A DNA stretch of 64,000 nucleotides from CAWIHS01 sp963836005 (GTDB taxonomy: Bacteria > Pseudomonadota > Gammaproteobacteria > GRL18), in the NCBI GenBank assembly GCA_963836005.1, contig CAWIHS010000001.1, positions 1,009,962 to 1,073,961 on the forward strand. The letters run 5' to 3'. The translations under genes were made by a program, and so were the position numbers. Shown here piece by piece: positions 53,254-61,156 of this stretch. The notes beneath the pieces were generated by a model. That model was not told where the DNA came from and ran no database searches. It was given only the letters and a program-made list of their open reading frames with translations. The stretch's first letter is position 1. Each line of letters starts with the position of its first letter.

Positions 53254-54324
53254 ATGACACCCCAATATTTGCCTGGATTACATCTCTCGACCCTTCGCAA
53301 AAAACCTCGATCAGCACAGCATAAACTAATTGAACAGCTTAAGAAAATCAAGCAAAAATCGTTGAGCCAACTGGGTGAGTGTTTTCGTCAATACATCCCC
53401 TCAACGATGCTAAAACAGAACAACAACGGAGTCATGAGTCGCCGTAGAATATTCAGCTTTGAGAACACTTTTTGGATGTTCTTTTCCCAGGTTCTTGATG
53501 CTGATGGAGGATGTCAGGAGGCGGTGCGAAAAATTCAGGCTCATGCCTGCCGTAAATCCCTAACCCTGCCATCATCATCCACGGCGGCGTATTGCAAGGC
53601 ACGCGCTAAATTACAACTGGAAAATCTGCAAAACATTTATCAACACACGTCACAGTATTTGTCTAAACAAGCTTCATCAGGCCATCTCAATGGCCGTCGT
53701 GTCATTGTGGTCGATGGTAGTGGAATAAGTATGCCCGATACTGAAGAGAACCAGTCAGAATGGCCTCAACAAGCAAACCAGAAACCTGGCTGTGGCTTCC
53801 CGCAGGCAGCCTTATGTGTTTGCTTCAACTTGCATACAGGTATTGCGCTCAGTCATGAACTCGGTAACAAAAAAAGTGCTGAATTGCCGATGCTACGTCA
53901 ACAGTCTGGCACTTTCAAAGAAGATGATATTTTCCTTGGGGACAAAGGTTTTTGCAGCTATTACGACCAGTCCAGAATGCACGAAAACAAGATAGACTCG
54001 GTGGTCACCCTGGCACGCCGCAAGCCGGTTAAAGCATCTGATGCAATTGAGATATTAGGTGAGAATGATTTAATCATCGAATGGAAAAAACCCAAATGGA
54101 ATAAGAATTACAGTTATTCCAGGGTGGATTGGGAGGCGCTGCCAGAGTGCTTACGACTACGGCAAATTAAAGTTACAGTTAACGAGCCGGGGTTCAGAAC
54201 CACATCCTTTCATATCATCACAACCTTGCTAAATGCCATGTCTTATAGCGCTGAGTCATTAGCCGACTTGTATTACCAACGCTGGCAAGTTGAGTTGTTC
54301 TTTCGAGATATCAAGACGAGCATG
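53254..54324 (+). pseudogene. IS4-family transposase, 3'-truncated
   Basis: About 357 codons of an IS4-family transposase of about 430-450 aa, different from the IS10-group one. Landmarks: RRIFSFENTFWMFFSQVLDA, RRVIVVDGSGISMPDTEENQ (first Asp), FKEDDIFLGDKGFCSYYDQS (second Asp), DLYYQRWQVELFFRDIKTSM (catalytic Glu). It stops matching exactly at CATG, where it enters a DUF1254 gene fragment in the opposite direction. The frame then runs 20 meaningless codons to 54387. All three catalytic residues remain but the C-terminus and right IS end are gone. Confidence 0.85.
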
Positions 54325-54584
54325 GAAGCCGTTGGAATACCGCTGGTGAAGAGCTGTACCGCTCTGGAGGTATCCAGGAAGTCGTAACTCTTCTCCAGTG
54401 TTGCGTCTGTTGGGAATCCATCGACAAATTTCAGATCCCCCAGATACTTTGTTTCCACGGTATCAGGAGTTATCAGTGACGCGGGCACGTCGGCCTTGTA
54501 CTTGGGAGCGGCGGCAATGGCTGTTGCCATGCTGCCTGCCATTACCGCTGCAGCGACCAGGGTGGTTAATAATTTCGTTTTCAT
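54321..54584 (-). pseudogene. DUF1254 protein, N-terminal fragment
   Basis: Signal peptide KLLTTLVAAAVMAGSMATAI then the family start APKYKADVPASLITPDTVET, DLKFVDGFPTDATLEKSYDF, SRAVQLFTSGIPTASM. It is cut at CATG by the truncated IS4-family transposase. Closest to the 59.5-kb gene (shared PKYKADV and GFPTD). Confidence 0.8.
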
Positions 54585-54631
54585 ACTAATACTCCTACTA
54601 TTAAGTTGTGATGCAGTAGGGTACTGTTCGC

Positions 54632-55615
54632 TTAGTCGAACCAGCCGCCCTTGCGGAAAAATAAATACATGAACACACCGGCCAGCAGCATCAGGCTGAC
54701 CGCGACGAAATAGCCATAGGATGCTGTCAGCAACGGCATATTGGTAAAATTCATTCCCCAGAATCCAGCCATCAGTACCGCTGGGTTGAAAATCGCCGAC
54801 AAAATAGTCAGCACATTAAGCCGGCGATTCGTCTGATCCTGCGCGTGCATATCGTAACCGGTACGTATGGCAGTAATGCGACCATCCAGCCAGTCCAGTG
54901 AACTATCAACCGTCTGAATATTGACCAGGGCACAGTTCATATACTCCTCTGCCTCATCGATATTGAAGAACGGTTTGCGTATTTTGCTTATTGCCTGCAG
55001 AGGTGGTATTTGATCAGAGACCACTGTTCCTAACTCAATGAGCCTGGATCGCATGTCGATTATTTCTTCGGCTCCGACCTTGTCGGGGGCACGATCCATG
55101 CGTTCCTCCAGGGCCAGTATCGAATCTCTCAGTCGAATGCTGTGACTCAGGTAATTAAGTGACATATTAATCAGTAATCCAGCCAGCAGGCCCGCAATGC
55201 TAGGCGCCGGAATCCAGCTTTCTGACAATTCCAGAACCGACTTTTGTTTCGAGTCCAGAATGACTTTGCGATGCATGCTGAACAACAAATTTTCCCTGCA
55301 GATAAAGGTGATGTAGTCCACCTCATTAGAGTCCTCGTTATGAGAATCCTCGTTTTTTATGAGAATGGGCAGCACAAAAAAAAGTTCTTGTTTCAGGGGA
55401 TAAAACCCAGGCCTGTCACGCGCTTCAATACACAGCCGTCGTGCAAGCCCCTCAATCTTTAGTTCATCAAGCCACTGTTCAAGCTCAGCCGGTGACGGAT
55501 CAACCAAATCAAGCCAAACTTTTGTATCGTCAGACTCACTCACTTGCACCACTTTTTCTGCAGCAACCGGAACAAGCTGCAACTGTTCGTTGATCTGGAC
55601 GCAACTGACAATCAT
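54632..55615 (-). CDS. corA: CorA-family magnesium transporter
   Basis: 327 aa. The large N-terminal cytoplasmic domain (WLDLVDPSPAELEQWLDELK, RPGFYPLKQELFFVLPILI) is followed by long helices (LGTVVSDQIPPLQAISKIRK) and two C-terminal TM helices. The pore motif GMN is at about 287-289, in AGFWGMNFTNMP. CorA channels carry Mg2+ (or Co2+/Ni2+) into the cell. Its ATG overlaps the stop of an orphan signal-peptide ORF (ATGA), so it now depends on the expression signals of a former DUF1254 gene. Nothing else in the window is related to metal transport. Confidence 0.9.
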   Translation of the reverse strand: MIVSCVQINEQLQLVPVAAEKVVQVSESDDTKVWLDLVDPSPAELEQWLDELKIEGLARRLCIEARDRPGFYPLKQELFFVLPILIKNEDSHNEDSNEVDYITFICRENLLFSMHRKVILDSKQKSVLELSESWIPAPSIAGLLAGLLINMSLNYLSHSIRLRDSILALEERMDRAPDKVGAEEIIDMRSRLIELGTVVSDQIPPLQAISKIRKPFFNIDEAEEYMNCALVNIQTVDSSLDWLDGRITAIRTGYDMHAQDQTNRRLNVLTILSAIFNPAVLMAGFWGMNFTNMPLLTASYGYFVAVSLMLLAGVFMYLFFRKGGWFD

Positions 55616-55719
55616 GTTTGCTTAGTGCTCATCTTCGGTGGCTGCGCGTCAATGGCAGTTGCCATACTGCCAGCCATCGCCGCGGCAGCAGCCAGGGTGG
55701 TTAATAATTTCGTTTTCAT
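55612..55719 (-). pseudogene. DUF1254 leader relic coupled to corA
   Basis: 35 codons: MKTKLLTTLAAAAAMAGSMA then TAIDAQPPKMSTKQT-stop. Nearly identical to the leader at 54.58 kb. It has a ribosome site (GGAGACAT) and overlaps corA by ATGA. Confidence 0.7.
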
Positions 55720-55790
55720 CGATATGTCTCCTAATTTTTTTGGCGAGGCGAGCTCTAGCCCGCCCCGCATATTTGTCTTGCGAGAATTAT
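55717..55790. repeat. Duplicated intergenic block (leader/terminator junction), copy 1
   Basis: CATCGATATGTCTCCTAATT, then TTGGCGAGGCGAGCTC...CCCGC and ATTTGT, closely matches 61081-61145. In both it lies between the stop of a DUF1254 gene and an MKTKLL-type leader. Confidence 0.65.
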
Positions 55791-57346
55791 TTCACCAGCT
55801 CAAGCTCACTCGGACGCCAGGTTTTATCCAACCAGGGCTCAAGTGGGCCGTACATACGTAATAGAATGAACCAACTCTTTCCTGGAATAGTCTGAATCCA
55901 ATTGCTTTCCTTGCCCTTTGGCGCTTTGGGAGCAAAGTAGATGTCATAGGAACCATCTTTGTTGGCTTTGACCTCTCCGCTCAAACTATTTAGCCCGGCA
56001 AAGGGTTGGTCGCTCTGAAGCATGCTGCGTGTTTGCGGGTCATAAATTGTCACTGACCAATTGTCTTTTACCGGAACATTGGGCGGCAGGTTGAGTTTGT
56101 AGGTTTTTGCGCCATCCAACGGTTGGCGTTTCGAATCTAATCCGACAATACCGTAGTCCGAACCAACACCAGGTTTAATCCCTGCCATAGCCGGAGTGAC
56201 GCAGACAGCGTTGTAATGCATCCAAAGTCGAGCATCTATGCGACGAATTCCATCTTTGAGAAAGAAGGCATCTTTTTCAGGAAATGCCATGACCCACTCA
56301 CTGTCGGTCTCTGGATAGAAATAATGTCCGGGATCACGGGGATACACGGTATTGGCGCGTGCGTAGGCATTGCCGATATCAACCGCTTCGTTGAGCAGTT
56401 TTTTCATGCGCGCATCTGGATTAAAGGGTTTGCCCTTGACGATACCGAGTGTCGCGATCGCTCCACGGGTTTCAGGGTCGATAAAATCGATGGGTTCTTT
56501 TTGGATGATCTCATTGAGTCGTTCAAAATAGGTGAAATCATTTGGCGGAATCGTATTGTAATAAACGCCCGACATGTTCTTGAACTCCATCTTCGGCGGA
56601 TTATCCTTCTTCGCCAGCGGATAGACTTTCAGGTTGTTCTTGACGTTATCGGCAGCCCTTTTGACATCAGCTGGGTCATTCACATCCCTGACATAACCGC
56701 GGGAGAAGTTCCACACCACATTGCTCGTGGATTTAACGACAAAATACCCATCCGGAACATCCCCTTCATAACCAGGAGGCAGCACCAGGTATTTTCCGCC
56801 CTTGCCCTTATCGGGACCAGCTGCGCCCATATCGCTGAGATAGCGCATATTGCCATCATCAAGAATGCCCAGTTGATCCGGCGGAACTTCAATTACAGTT
56901 GGGCCGTCTTTTTCAAGGTCGAGAAAGCTCCAGTTATAGAGCGAGGTGTTGTTATAGGTCAGCACCTGCGACTTTGAATCTCCCATCTGCTCCCAAAGCA
57001 CAACCTGATGAGCGTCTCCCATACCCACGTCCTTACTTCCCTGACGCAGGCTGTAGGTGGATACTGCGGGCATCATAGTAATATACATCTGCACAGCACG
57101 GGCCCGGTCGACATAATCGTACACGGCATCTTTTGTGGTAAGCGTTGGGATCCCATCAAAGAATTCCAGGGTACCTATGGGTGACTCAACCTCGGCCGGC
57201 GTGGTGATGCTCTCCGGAAGCGGTGTCGTCATTTTCATAACAGGCTTTTGGGTGATCATTTTTGGTGAAGCGGCCCATGATGTCGTTGTCAAGCCGGCCA
57301 CCAGAAATCCGCTGACAGCCATGGTTGCTAACAATTTGGTTTTCAT
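55787..57346 (-). CDS. DUF1254/DUF1214 secreted protein
   Basis: 519 aa with a signal peptide (LLATMAVSGFLVAGLTTTSW then AA). N-terminal family start PIGTLEFFDGIPTLTTKDAV, DUF1254 half MMPAVSTYSLRQGSKDVGMG and AGPDKGKGGKYLVLPPGYEG, linker EKGKPFNPDARM-type VKGKPFNPDARMKKLLNEAV. DUF1214 half NVPVKDNWSVTIYDPQTRSM and LRMYGPLEPWLDKTWRPSEL. Intact, with GAGGAGTAAAAAA before the ATG. It is closest to the 35.2-kb gene (same ...YARANTVYPRDPG and WVM.F..KD). It probably is a stand-alone unit: a hairpin-like element precedes it and the duplicated intergenic block follows. Confidence 0.92.
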   Translation of the reverse strand: MKTKLLATMAVSGFLVAGLTTTSWAASPKMITQKPVMKMTTPLPESITTPAEVESPIGTLEFFDGIPTLTTKDAVYDYVDRARAVQMYITMMPAVSTYSLRQGSKDVGMGDAHQVVLWEQMGDSKSQVLTYNNTSLYNWSFLDLEKDGPTVIEVPPDQLGILDDGNMRYLSDMGAAGPDKGKGGKYLVLPPGYEGDVPDGYFVVKSTSNVVWNFSRGYVRDVNDPADVKRAADNVKNNLKVYPLAKKDNPPKMEFKNMSGVYYNTIPPNDFTYFERLNEIIQKEPIDFIDPETRGAIATLGIVKGKPFNPDARMKKLLNEAVDIGNAYARANTVYPRDPGHYFYPETDSEWVMAFPEKDAFFLKDGIRRIDARLWMHYNAVCVTPAMAGIKPGVGSDYGIVGLDSKRQPLDGAKTYKLNLPPNVPVKDNWSVTIYDPQTRSMLQSDQPFAGLNSLSGEVKANKDGSYDIYFAPKAPKGKESNWIQTIPGKSWFILLRMYGPLEPWLDKTWRPSELELVK

Positions 57347-57374
57347 TTTTTTACTCCTCGTTACTTGCTTGGAT

Positions 57375-57404
57375 GGGAGACGGGACTTTTCGTGCCCCGC
57401 TCCC
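57375..57404 (-). terminator. Possible hairpin upstream of the 55.8-kb gene
   Basis: GGGAGACGGGAC and TGCCCCGCTCCC pair imperfectly around CTTTTCG. It follows the DUF1214 scrap and would end transcription from the sulfatase side. Confidence 0.4.
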
Positions 57405-57421
57405 GTTAATATTATTTATAA

Positions 57422-57512
57422 CTACTTAACCAGTTCCACATCATTTGGAATCCACTTCTTCTCATTGAACGCATTAAGCGGGCCGTAGTAGCGGATGTAG
57501 ACGAAGAAACCC
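57422..57512 (-). pseudogene. DUF1214 C-terminal scrap
   Basis: FFVYIRYYGPLNAFNEKKWI then PNDVELVK-stop, the last 28 codons of a DUF1254/DUF1214 protein. At ACCCTGGTCG it changes into the duplicated araC upstream region. Confidence 0.75.
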
Positions 57513-57608
57513 TGGTCGACTAAAACTGCATTATCAGTATCCAAATCACCTCTCTTGGCGATAGTGAAGGACGCGAACGCCCCACGCTCATTTGATATTT
57601 TTCATTCA
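57508..57608. repeat. Dispersed repeat, copy 2 (orphan araC upstream region)
   Basis: Matches 42658-42759. No AraC gene is attached here, only the DUF1214 scrap. The join lies in ACCCTGGTCG, a string that also fits a DUF1214 coding sequence, so microhomology probably guided it. Confidence 0.75.
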
Positions 57609-57659
57609 GCTGCGCCAAGGATAATCCCCGGCGCAGCATACAATGCTTTTTTGCCCCCG

Positions 57660-59135
57660 TTACTTCGCAAATTTTGTCATGCTGAAGGCTGGAGGATTAG
57701 GATACTTCTTCAGCGACTTCTGGTATTCGCCCACAATCTTCATATACGGTCCGAGCACAAAGGCAGAGACTGCAGTCTGGTTCCATTGTTCCCGTGGATC
57801 ACGGGCAATGTTGTAGACAGAAGGATACCCCATCCCCTCGGCACGATAGCCGCCCACGCCCATGAGGGACGGGTTGCCCTCAGAGGCAACGAATTGCTTT
57901 GGATAAATCCGCCACTGCTTCCAGCGCACTGCAGCAACCTCGCCTTCCATGAACGTGATCAGGCTTTCGCGCGCTGACTGCTTGTTTTTACCCAGGAAGA
58001 AATCACCCTGATCGACGCCATCAATGGCACGGTCAGTGGGTACTTTGGCCCCGATAATATTGGCCAATGTAGGGTAGAAGTCGTGGATAGCTACCATCTC
58101 GTTGCTCTTTGCCGGTTTGATCTTTTTAGGCCATTTGATCATGCCCGGAACGCGCAGTGAACCCTCAAGTGCATCACCAACCTCTCCACGGAACGGTCCG
58201 GCTGAACTGCCCAGGAAATCGTTATTGGACCCCTGGGTTGTAGCCGGCCCATTGTCGGAAAGCCATATGACGATGGTGTTGTCTTCAATGCCGGCCTCCT
58301 TTATGGCGTCAAGCACCTGGCCTGTACGGTAGTCAAGTTCCATCACAGCATCACCAAAAAGCCCGGCACTCGATTTCCCTTCAAAGTCGGGATGTGGCAA
58401 GGCTGGATAATGCACATGTGACCATCCCACATAAAGAAAGAATGGTTTCTTTTCTTTTGCCTGTTCTTTGATGTACTTCACGGAGGCTTGCGCTATGTCA
58501 CCTTCGATATGCCGTCTGTATTCAAGATCGTAGGGACGAACCTTTTTCAACACATCCTTTCCGGGTTCTGATTCCCAGATAGCGGTTTGCGATTTGGCAA
58601 TTGCTGCTTCCGAAAAACCGCTTCTACGCATACCATCCGGATACAATACACCGTCGGTGGTTTGTAAAATCCCAACATGCCATTCATCAAAGCCCTGGTT
58701 AATGGGCAGACTTTGCTTTTCTTCGCCCAGATGCCATTTACCCGTTATGGCAGTGGCGTAGCCTTTTGATTTGAAAAGCTCTGCCATGGTTACTTCATCA
58801 GCCTGCAGAGTACTAGGTGTACCGGCAATAATAATACTTCCCAATCCTGCACGTTGAGAATATCTGCCTGTCAGCAAAGCCGCGCGGGTCGGTGTACAGC
58901 CCGGCTCCACGAAAAACTGAGTGAGCATCATCCCTTCACTTGCCAGCTGATCGATGCGTGGCGTGGGCATACCACGAAGTTCACCGCCGCTGCCATAGAC
59001 GCCTAAGTCACCGTATCCCATGTTGTCTGACAGCATAAGTACTACATTGGGCTTATCGGCCGCACTAGCGGAAGATATCAGCGCGGTTGCCAGCAGTCCT
59101 GCCAGCAGGGTTCGGATGGTAATTTTGTTTTTCAT
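57660..59135 (-). CDS. Periplasmic sulfatase (type I, Cys-type; LSDNMGYGD subgroup)
   Basis: 491 aa from Met at 59135 (ITIRTLLAGLLATALISSAS then AADKP). The open frame goes on upstream into a DUF1254-type leader relic, but AGGAGAGATACT before 59135 marks the real start. Metal site LMLSDNMGYGDLG. Catalytic motif CTPTR with Cys80, in FFVEPGCTPTRAALLTGRYS. GKWHLGEEKQSLPINQGFDE and IWLSDNGPATTQGSNNDFLG follow, then GSLRVPGMIKWPKKIK. The end is KKYPNPPAFSMTKFAK. It is a sister of the 40.0-kb enzyme. Formylglycine maturation is required from outside the window. Its neighbours on both sides are DUF1254 genes. Confidence 0.92.
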   Translation of the reverse strand: MKNKITIRTLLAGLLATALISSASAADKPNVVLMLSDNMGYGDLGVYGSGGELRGMPTPRIDQLASEGMMLTQFFVEPGCTPTRAALLTGRYSQRAGLGSIIIAGTPSTLQADEVTMAELFKSKGYATAITGKWHLGEEKQSLPINQGFDEWHVGILQTTDGVLYPDGMRRSGFSEAAIAKSQTAIWESEPGKDVLKKVRPYDLEYRRHIEGDIAQASVKYIKEQAKEKKPFFLYVGWSHVHYPALPHPDFEGKSSAGLFGDAVMELDYRTGQVLDAIKEAGIEDNTIVIWLSDNGPATTQGSNNDFLGSSAGPFRGEVGDALEGSLRVPGMIKWPKKIKPAKSNEMVAIHDFYPTLANIIGAKVPTDRAIDGVDQGDFFLGKNKQSARESLITFMEGEVAAVRWKQWRIYPKQFVASEGNPSLMGVGGYRAEGMGYPSVYNIARDPREQWNQTAVSAFVLGPYMKIVGEYQKSLKKYPNPPAFSMTKFAK

Positions 59136-59152
59136 AGTATCTCTCCTTTTCG

Positions 59153-59233
59153 GTGCTTGTGCAGCAACGGCTGTTGTCATGCTGCCTGCTATCACACCGG
59201 CTGCGACCTGTGGGTTAATAATTTCGTTTTCAT
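59153..59233 (-). pseudogene. MKTKLL-type leader relic upstream of sulfatase
   Basis: Starts MKTKLLT, then a one-base shift gives VAAGVIAGSMTTAVAAQAP, matching the leaders at 54.58 and 55.72 kb. It runs in frame into the sulfatase but has lost its own gene. Confidence 0.65.
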
Positions 59234-59362
59234 TTTGATCTCCCGTTAAAACGGATTCGTAAAGTCAAAAAAATAACCTCTTAAGCGTATTGAATCACCA
59301 AAGAAGATTAATAGCCTGTCATTAAACGCCATCTTTCCTCCTGCAAATAATAAAATTATTAA

Positions 59363-59380
59363 AGTTGATTTGAATCAACT
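59363..59380. promoter_or_regulatory. 18-bp palindrome AGTTGATT-TG-AATCAACT
   Basis: Perfect 8-bp arms with a two-base centre, of operator-like size, located between the sulfatase leader and the 59.5-kb gene. No known binding protein is assigned. Confidence 0.4.
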
Positions 59381-59389
59381 AGCTTCTTC

Positions 59390-59451
59390 ATGCCTGTTCC
59401 TTGTGTGATTGAATCGTTCTTGGTCGAAAGATCCGATCACGGAACAGGCAT
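59390..59451 (-). terminator. Hairpin with ATGCCTGTTCC arms
   Basis: ATGCCTGTTCC and GGAACAGGCAT form an 11-bp perfect stem around a 40-base loop that can pair further inside (GTGAT/ATCAC). It is 30 bp after the stop of the 59.5-kb gene, so termination is the simplest role. Confidence 0.5.
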
Positions 59452-59480
59452 TTAGGTCAATTTTTTATCCCGAATTGGGG

Positions 59481-61016
59481 TTACTTAACTAGTTTAAAAT
59501 CACCTGGTTTCCATGTTTTGTCGAACCATGCTTGTTCTGGGCCGTATAAGCGTAAAAGTACGTTAAAGCCTTTGTTAGGCACAGTTTGTACCCAGTTTTT
59601 TTCTTGTCCTTTAGGGGCTTCAGGTCCGAAGAAAATAGTGACACTGCCATCTTCAGACTTTTTCATGCCTGCTAATTTAGAGTCTACGCCGCCTGTTTTT
59701 TGATCCGTTTCCAAAATAGAGCGTGTTTGGTTGTCGTAAACCATGAATGACCAAAAATCACGGGCAGGAACAGGCCCTGGTAATGTAACGCTATAGGTCT
59801 TACCACCATCAAGCATTTTACCGCTTTCATCCATTGAGCCAATTTCATAAACTGATCCTTTACCTACAGTAGGCTTGACCATAAAGGGGGTAACGCCGGT
59901 TGCAAAAAGGTGGAAGCCAACACGATCATCTATGAGTCTAGCGCCAGTTTTAGACAAAAATTCATAGCTGCCACTTGAAAGCGGTGAAAACCATTTACGA
60001 TCAGGGTAAAAATAAACATCTGGGTTACGAGGTTTAAACATTACGCCCCTGTAAGCTGCATTGCCTAAGCTTGCTGCTTCAGTCAATATTTTTTGCATGC
60101 GTGCATCGGGTTTAAATTCTTTACCTTTTTCCATACCAATTGCTTTTGCTAAACCTAATAGCTCTGGGTCACCCGAATTTGCAGGCTCGTACTGAATCAC
60201 TTCATTTAGTTCGTCATATATTGATGAGTCAGTTGCATGAAGCGTACTGTATTTTTTACCTGATATATTCATAAATTCAACTGGTTGCGGGTTATTAGCT
60301 TCTGCAAGTGGGTAAATTTTAATCCCCTTTTTGAATTTAGATAAGGTTTCTTCAAGTGATTCATTAGGCAACTGGAATGGGCGTGTTAGCATCCACTGAC
60401 GGTATGTATTGGTTTTTAATACAATATAACCTTTTGGAATTTCCCCTTTGTAATCTTGACCTACAACAAGATATTTTCCGCCTTTACCACCGTCTTGGGC
60501 GTTACCTAAACCAATATCACCCACATACAAAAAATAGGCATTGTCTAAAATTGAAATTACCGGTGAACCCACTTCAATCACAACAGGTCCATTTTTTACA
60601 TTGATTTCTGCATGAGCATAAGGAGTCGTTGTATTAGGTGTTAACCACAATGACCTTGCGTCGATTAATTGCTCAGTAAGGGCAACCGTTTTATTGGGTA
60701 TAACGCCTATATCACGATGACCTTTTAACATGGCATGCATGGCTACTGTTGGTACAGCTGATCCAAATAACGTAAAAGCTCTAGCAGTATCCATATAGTC
60801 ATTCGCTTTAATGAACGTTTCATCCGTTGGAAAACCATCTTTAAAAGTTAATTCACCCGCGTATTTTGTCATTACTGAATCTGGGGTTAACATCTCAGCG
60901 CTAACGTCAGCTTTGTATTTAGGGACATATTCATTGGCTTTAACAGCAGTTGAGCTAACACCCATCAGTGCCAGAGTTACACTAGCAGCAATAAGGCTTT
61001 TACTTACGTTAATCAT
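59481..61016 (-). CDS. DUF1254/DUF1214 secreted protein (AT-rich copy)
   Basis: 511 aa with a signal peptide (SKSLIAASVTLALMGVSSTA then VKANE). YVPKYKADVSAEMLTPDSVM, ELTFKDGFPTDETFIKANDY and GSAVPTVAMHAMLKGHRDIG mark the DUF1254 half. The usual motif is altered to GLGNAQDGGKGGKYLVVGQD. DUF1214 half: PVPARDFWSFMVYDNQTRSI and LRLYGPEQAWFDKTWKPGDF. Third codon positions are strongly A/T, like the 20.3-kb gene and unlike the sulfatase next to it, so it probably came from another genome. Nearest relative in the window is the fragment at 54.3-54.6 kb. Intact; the gap to the next gene upstream is 140 bp. Confidence 0.92.
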   Translation of the reverse strand: MINVSKSLIAASVTLALMGVSSTAVKANEYVPKYKADVSAEMLTPDSVMTKYAGELTFKDGFPTDETFIKANDYMDTARAFTLFGSAVPTVAMHAMLKGHRDIGVIPNKTVALTEQLIDARSLWLTPNTTTPYAHAEINVKNGPVVIEVGSPVISILDNAYFLYVGDIGLGNAQDGGKGGKYLVVGQDYKGEIPKGYIVLKTNTYRQWMLTRPFQLPNESLEETLSKFKKGIKIYPLAEANNPQPVEFMNISGKKYSTLHATDSSIYDELNEVIQYEPANSGDPELLGLAKAIGMEKGKEFKPDARMQKILTEAASLGNAAYRGVMFKPRNPDVYFYPDRKWFSPLSSGSYEFLSKTGARLIDDRVGFHLFATGVTPFMVKPTVGKGSVYEIGSMDESGKMLDGGKTYSVTLPGPVPARDFWSFMVYDNQTRSILETDQKTGGVDSKLAGMKKSEDGSVTIFFGPEAPKGQEKNWVQTVPNKGFNVLLRLYGPEQAWFDKTWKPGDFKLVK

Positions 61017-61080
61017 AATTAGTTCCTTTTCAATTTTAATTTAATAATTCGAAACCGTTTAATATCCAATAATTTAGTTT

Positions 61081-61156
61081 TCATCGATACGTCTCCTAAT
61101 TTTCTTGGCGGGGCGCGTTCTAATCCGCACCCGCTGCTCATTTGTTTTTGAGCAAA
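61081..61156. repeat. Duplicated intergenic block, copy 2
   Basis: Matches 55717-55790 from CATCGATA-GTCTCCTAATT through GGCG-GGCG to CATTTGT. At its left edge only a MKTK-like start codon region remains, so the leader itself is lost. Confidence 0.65.
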
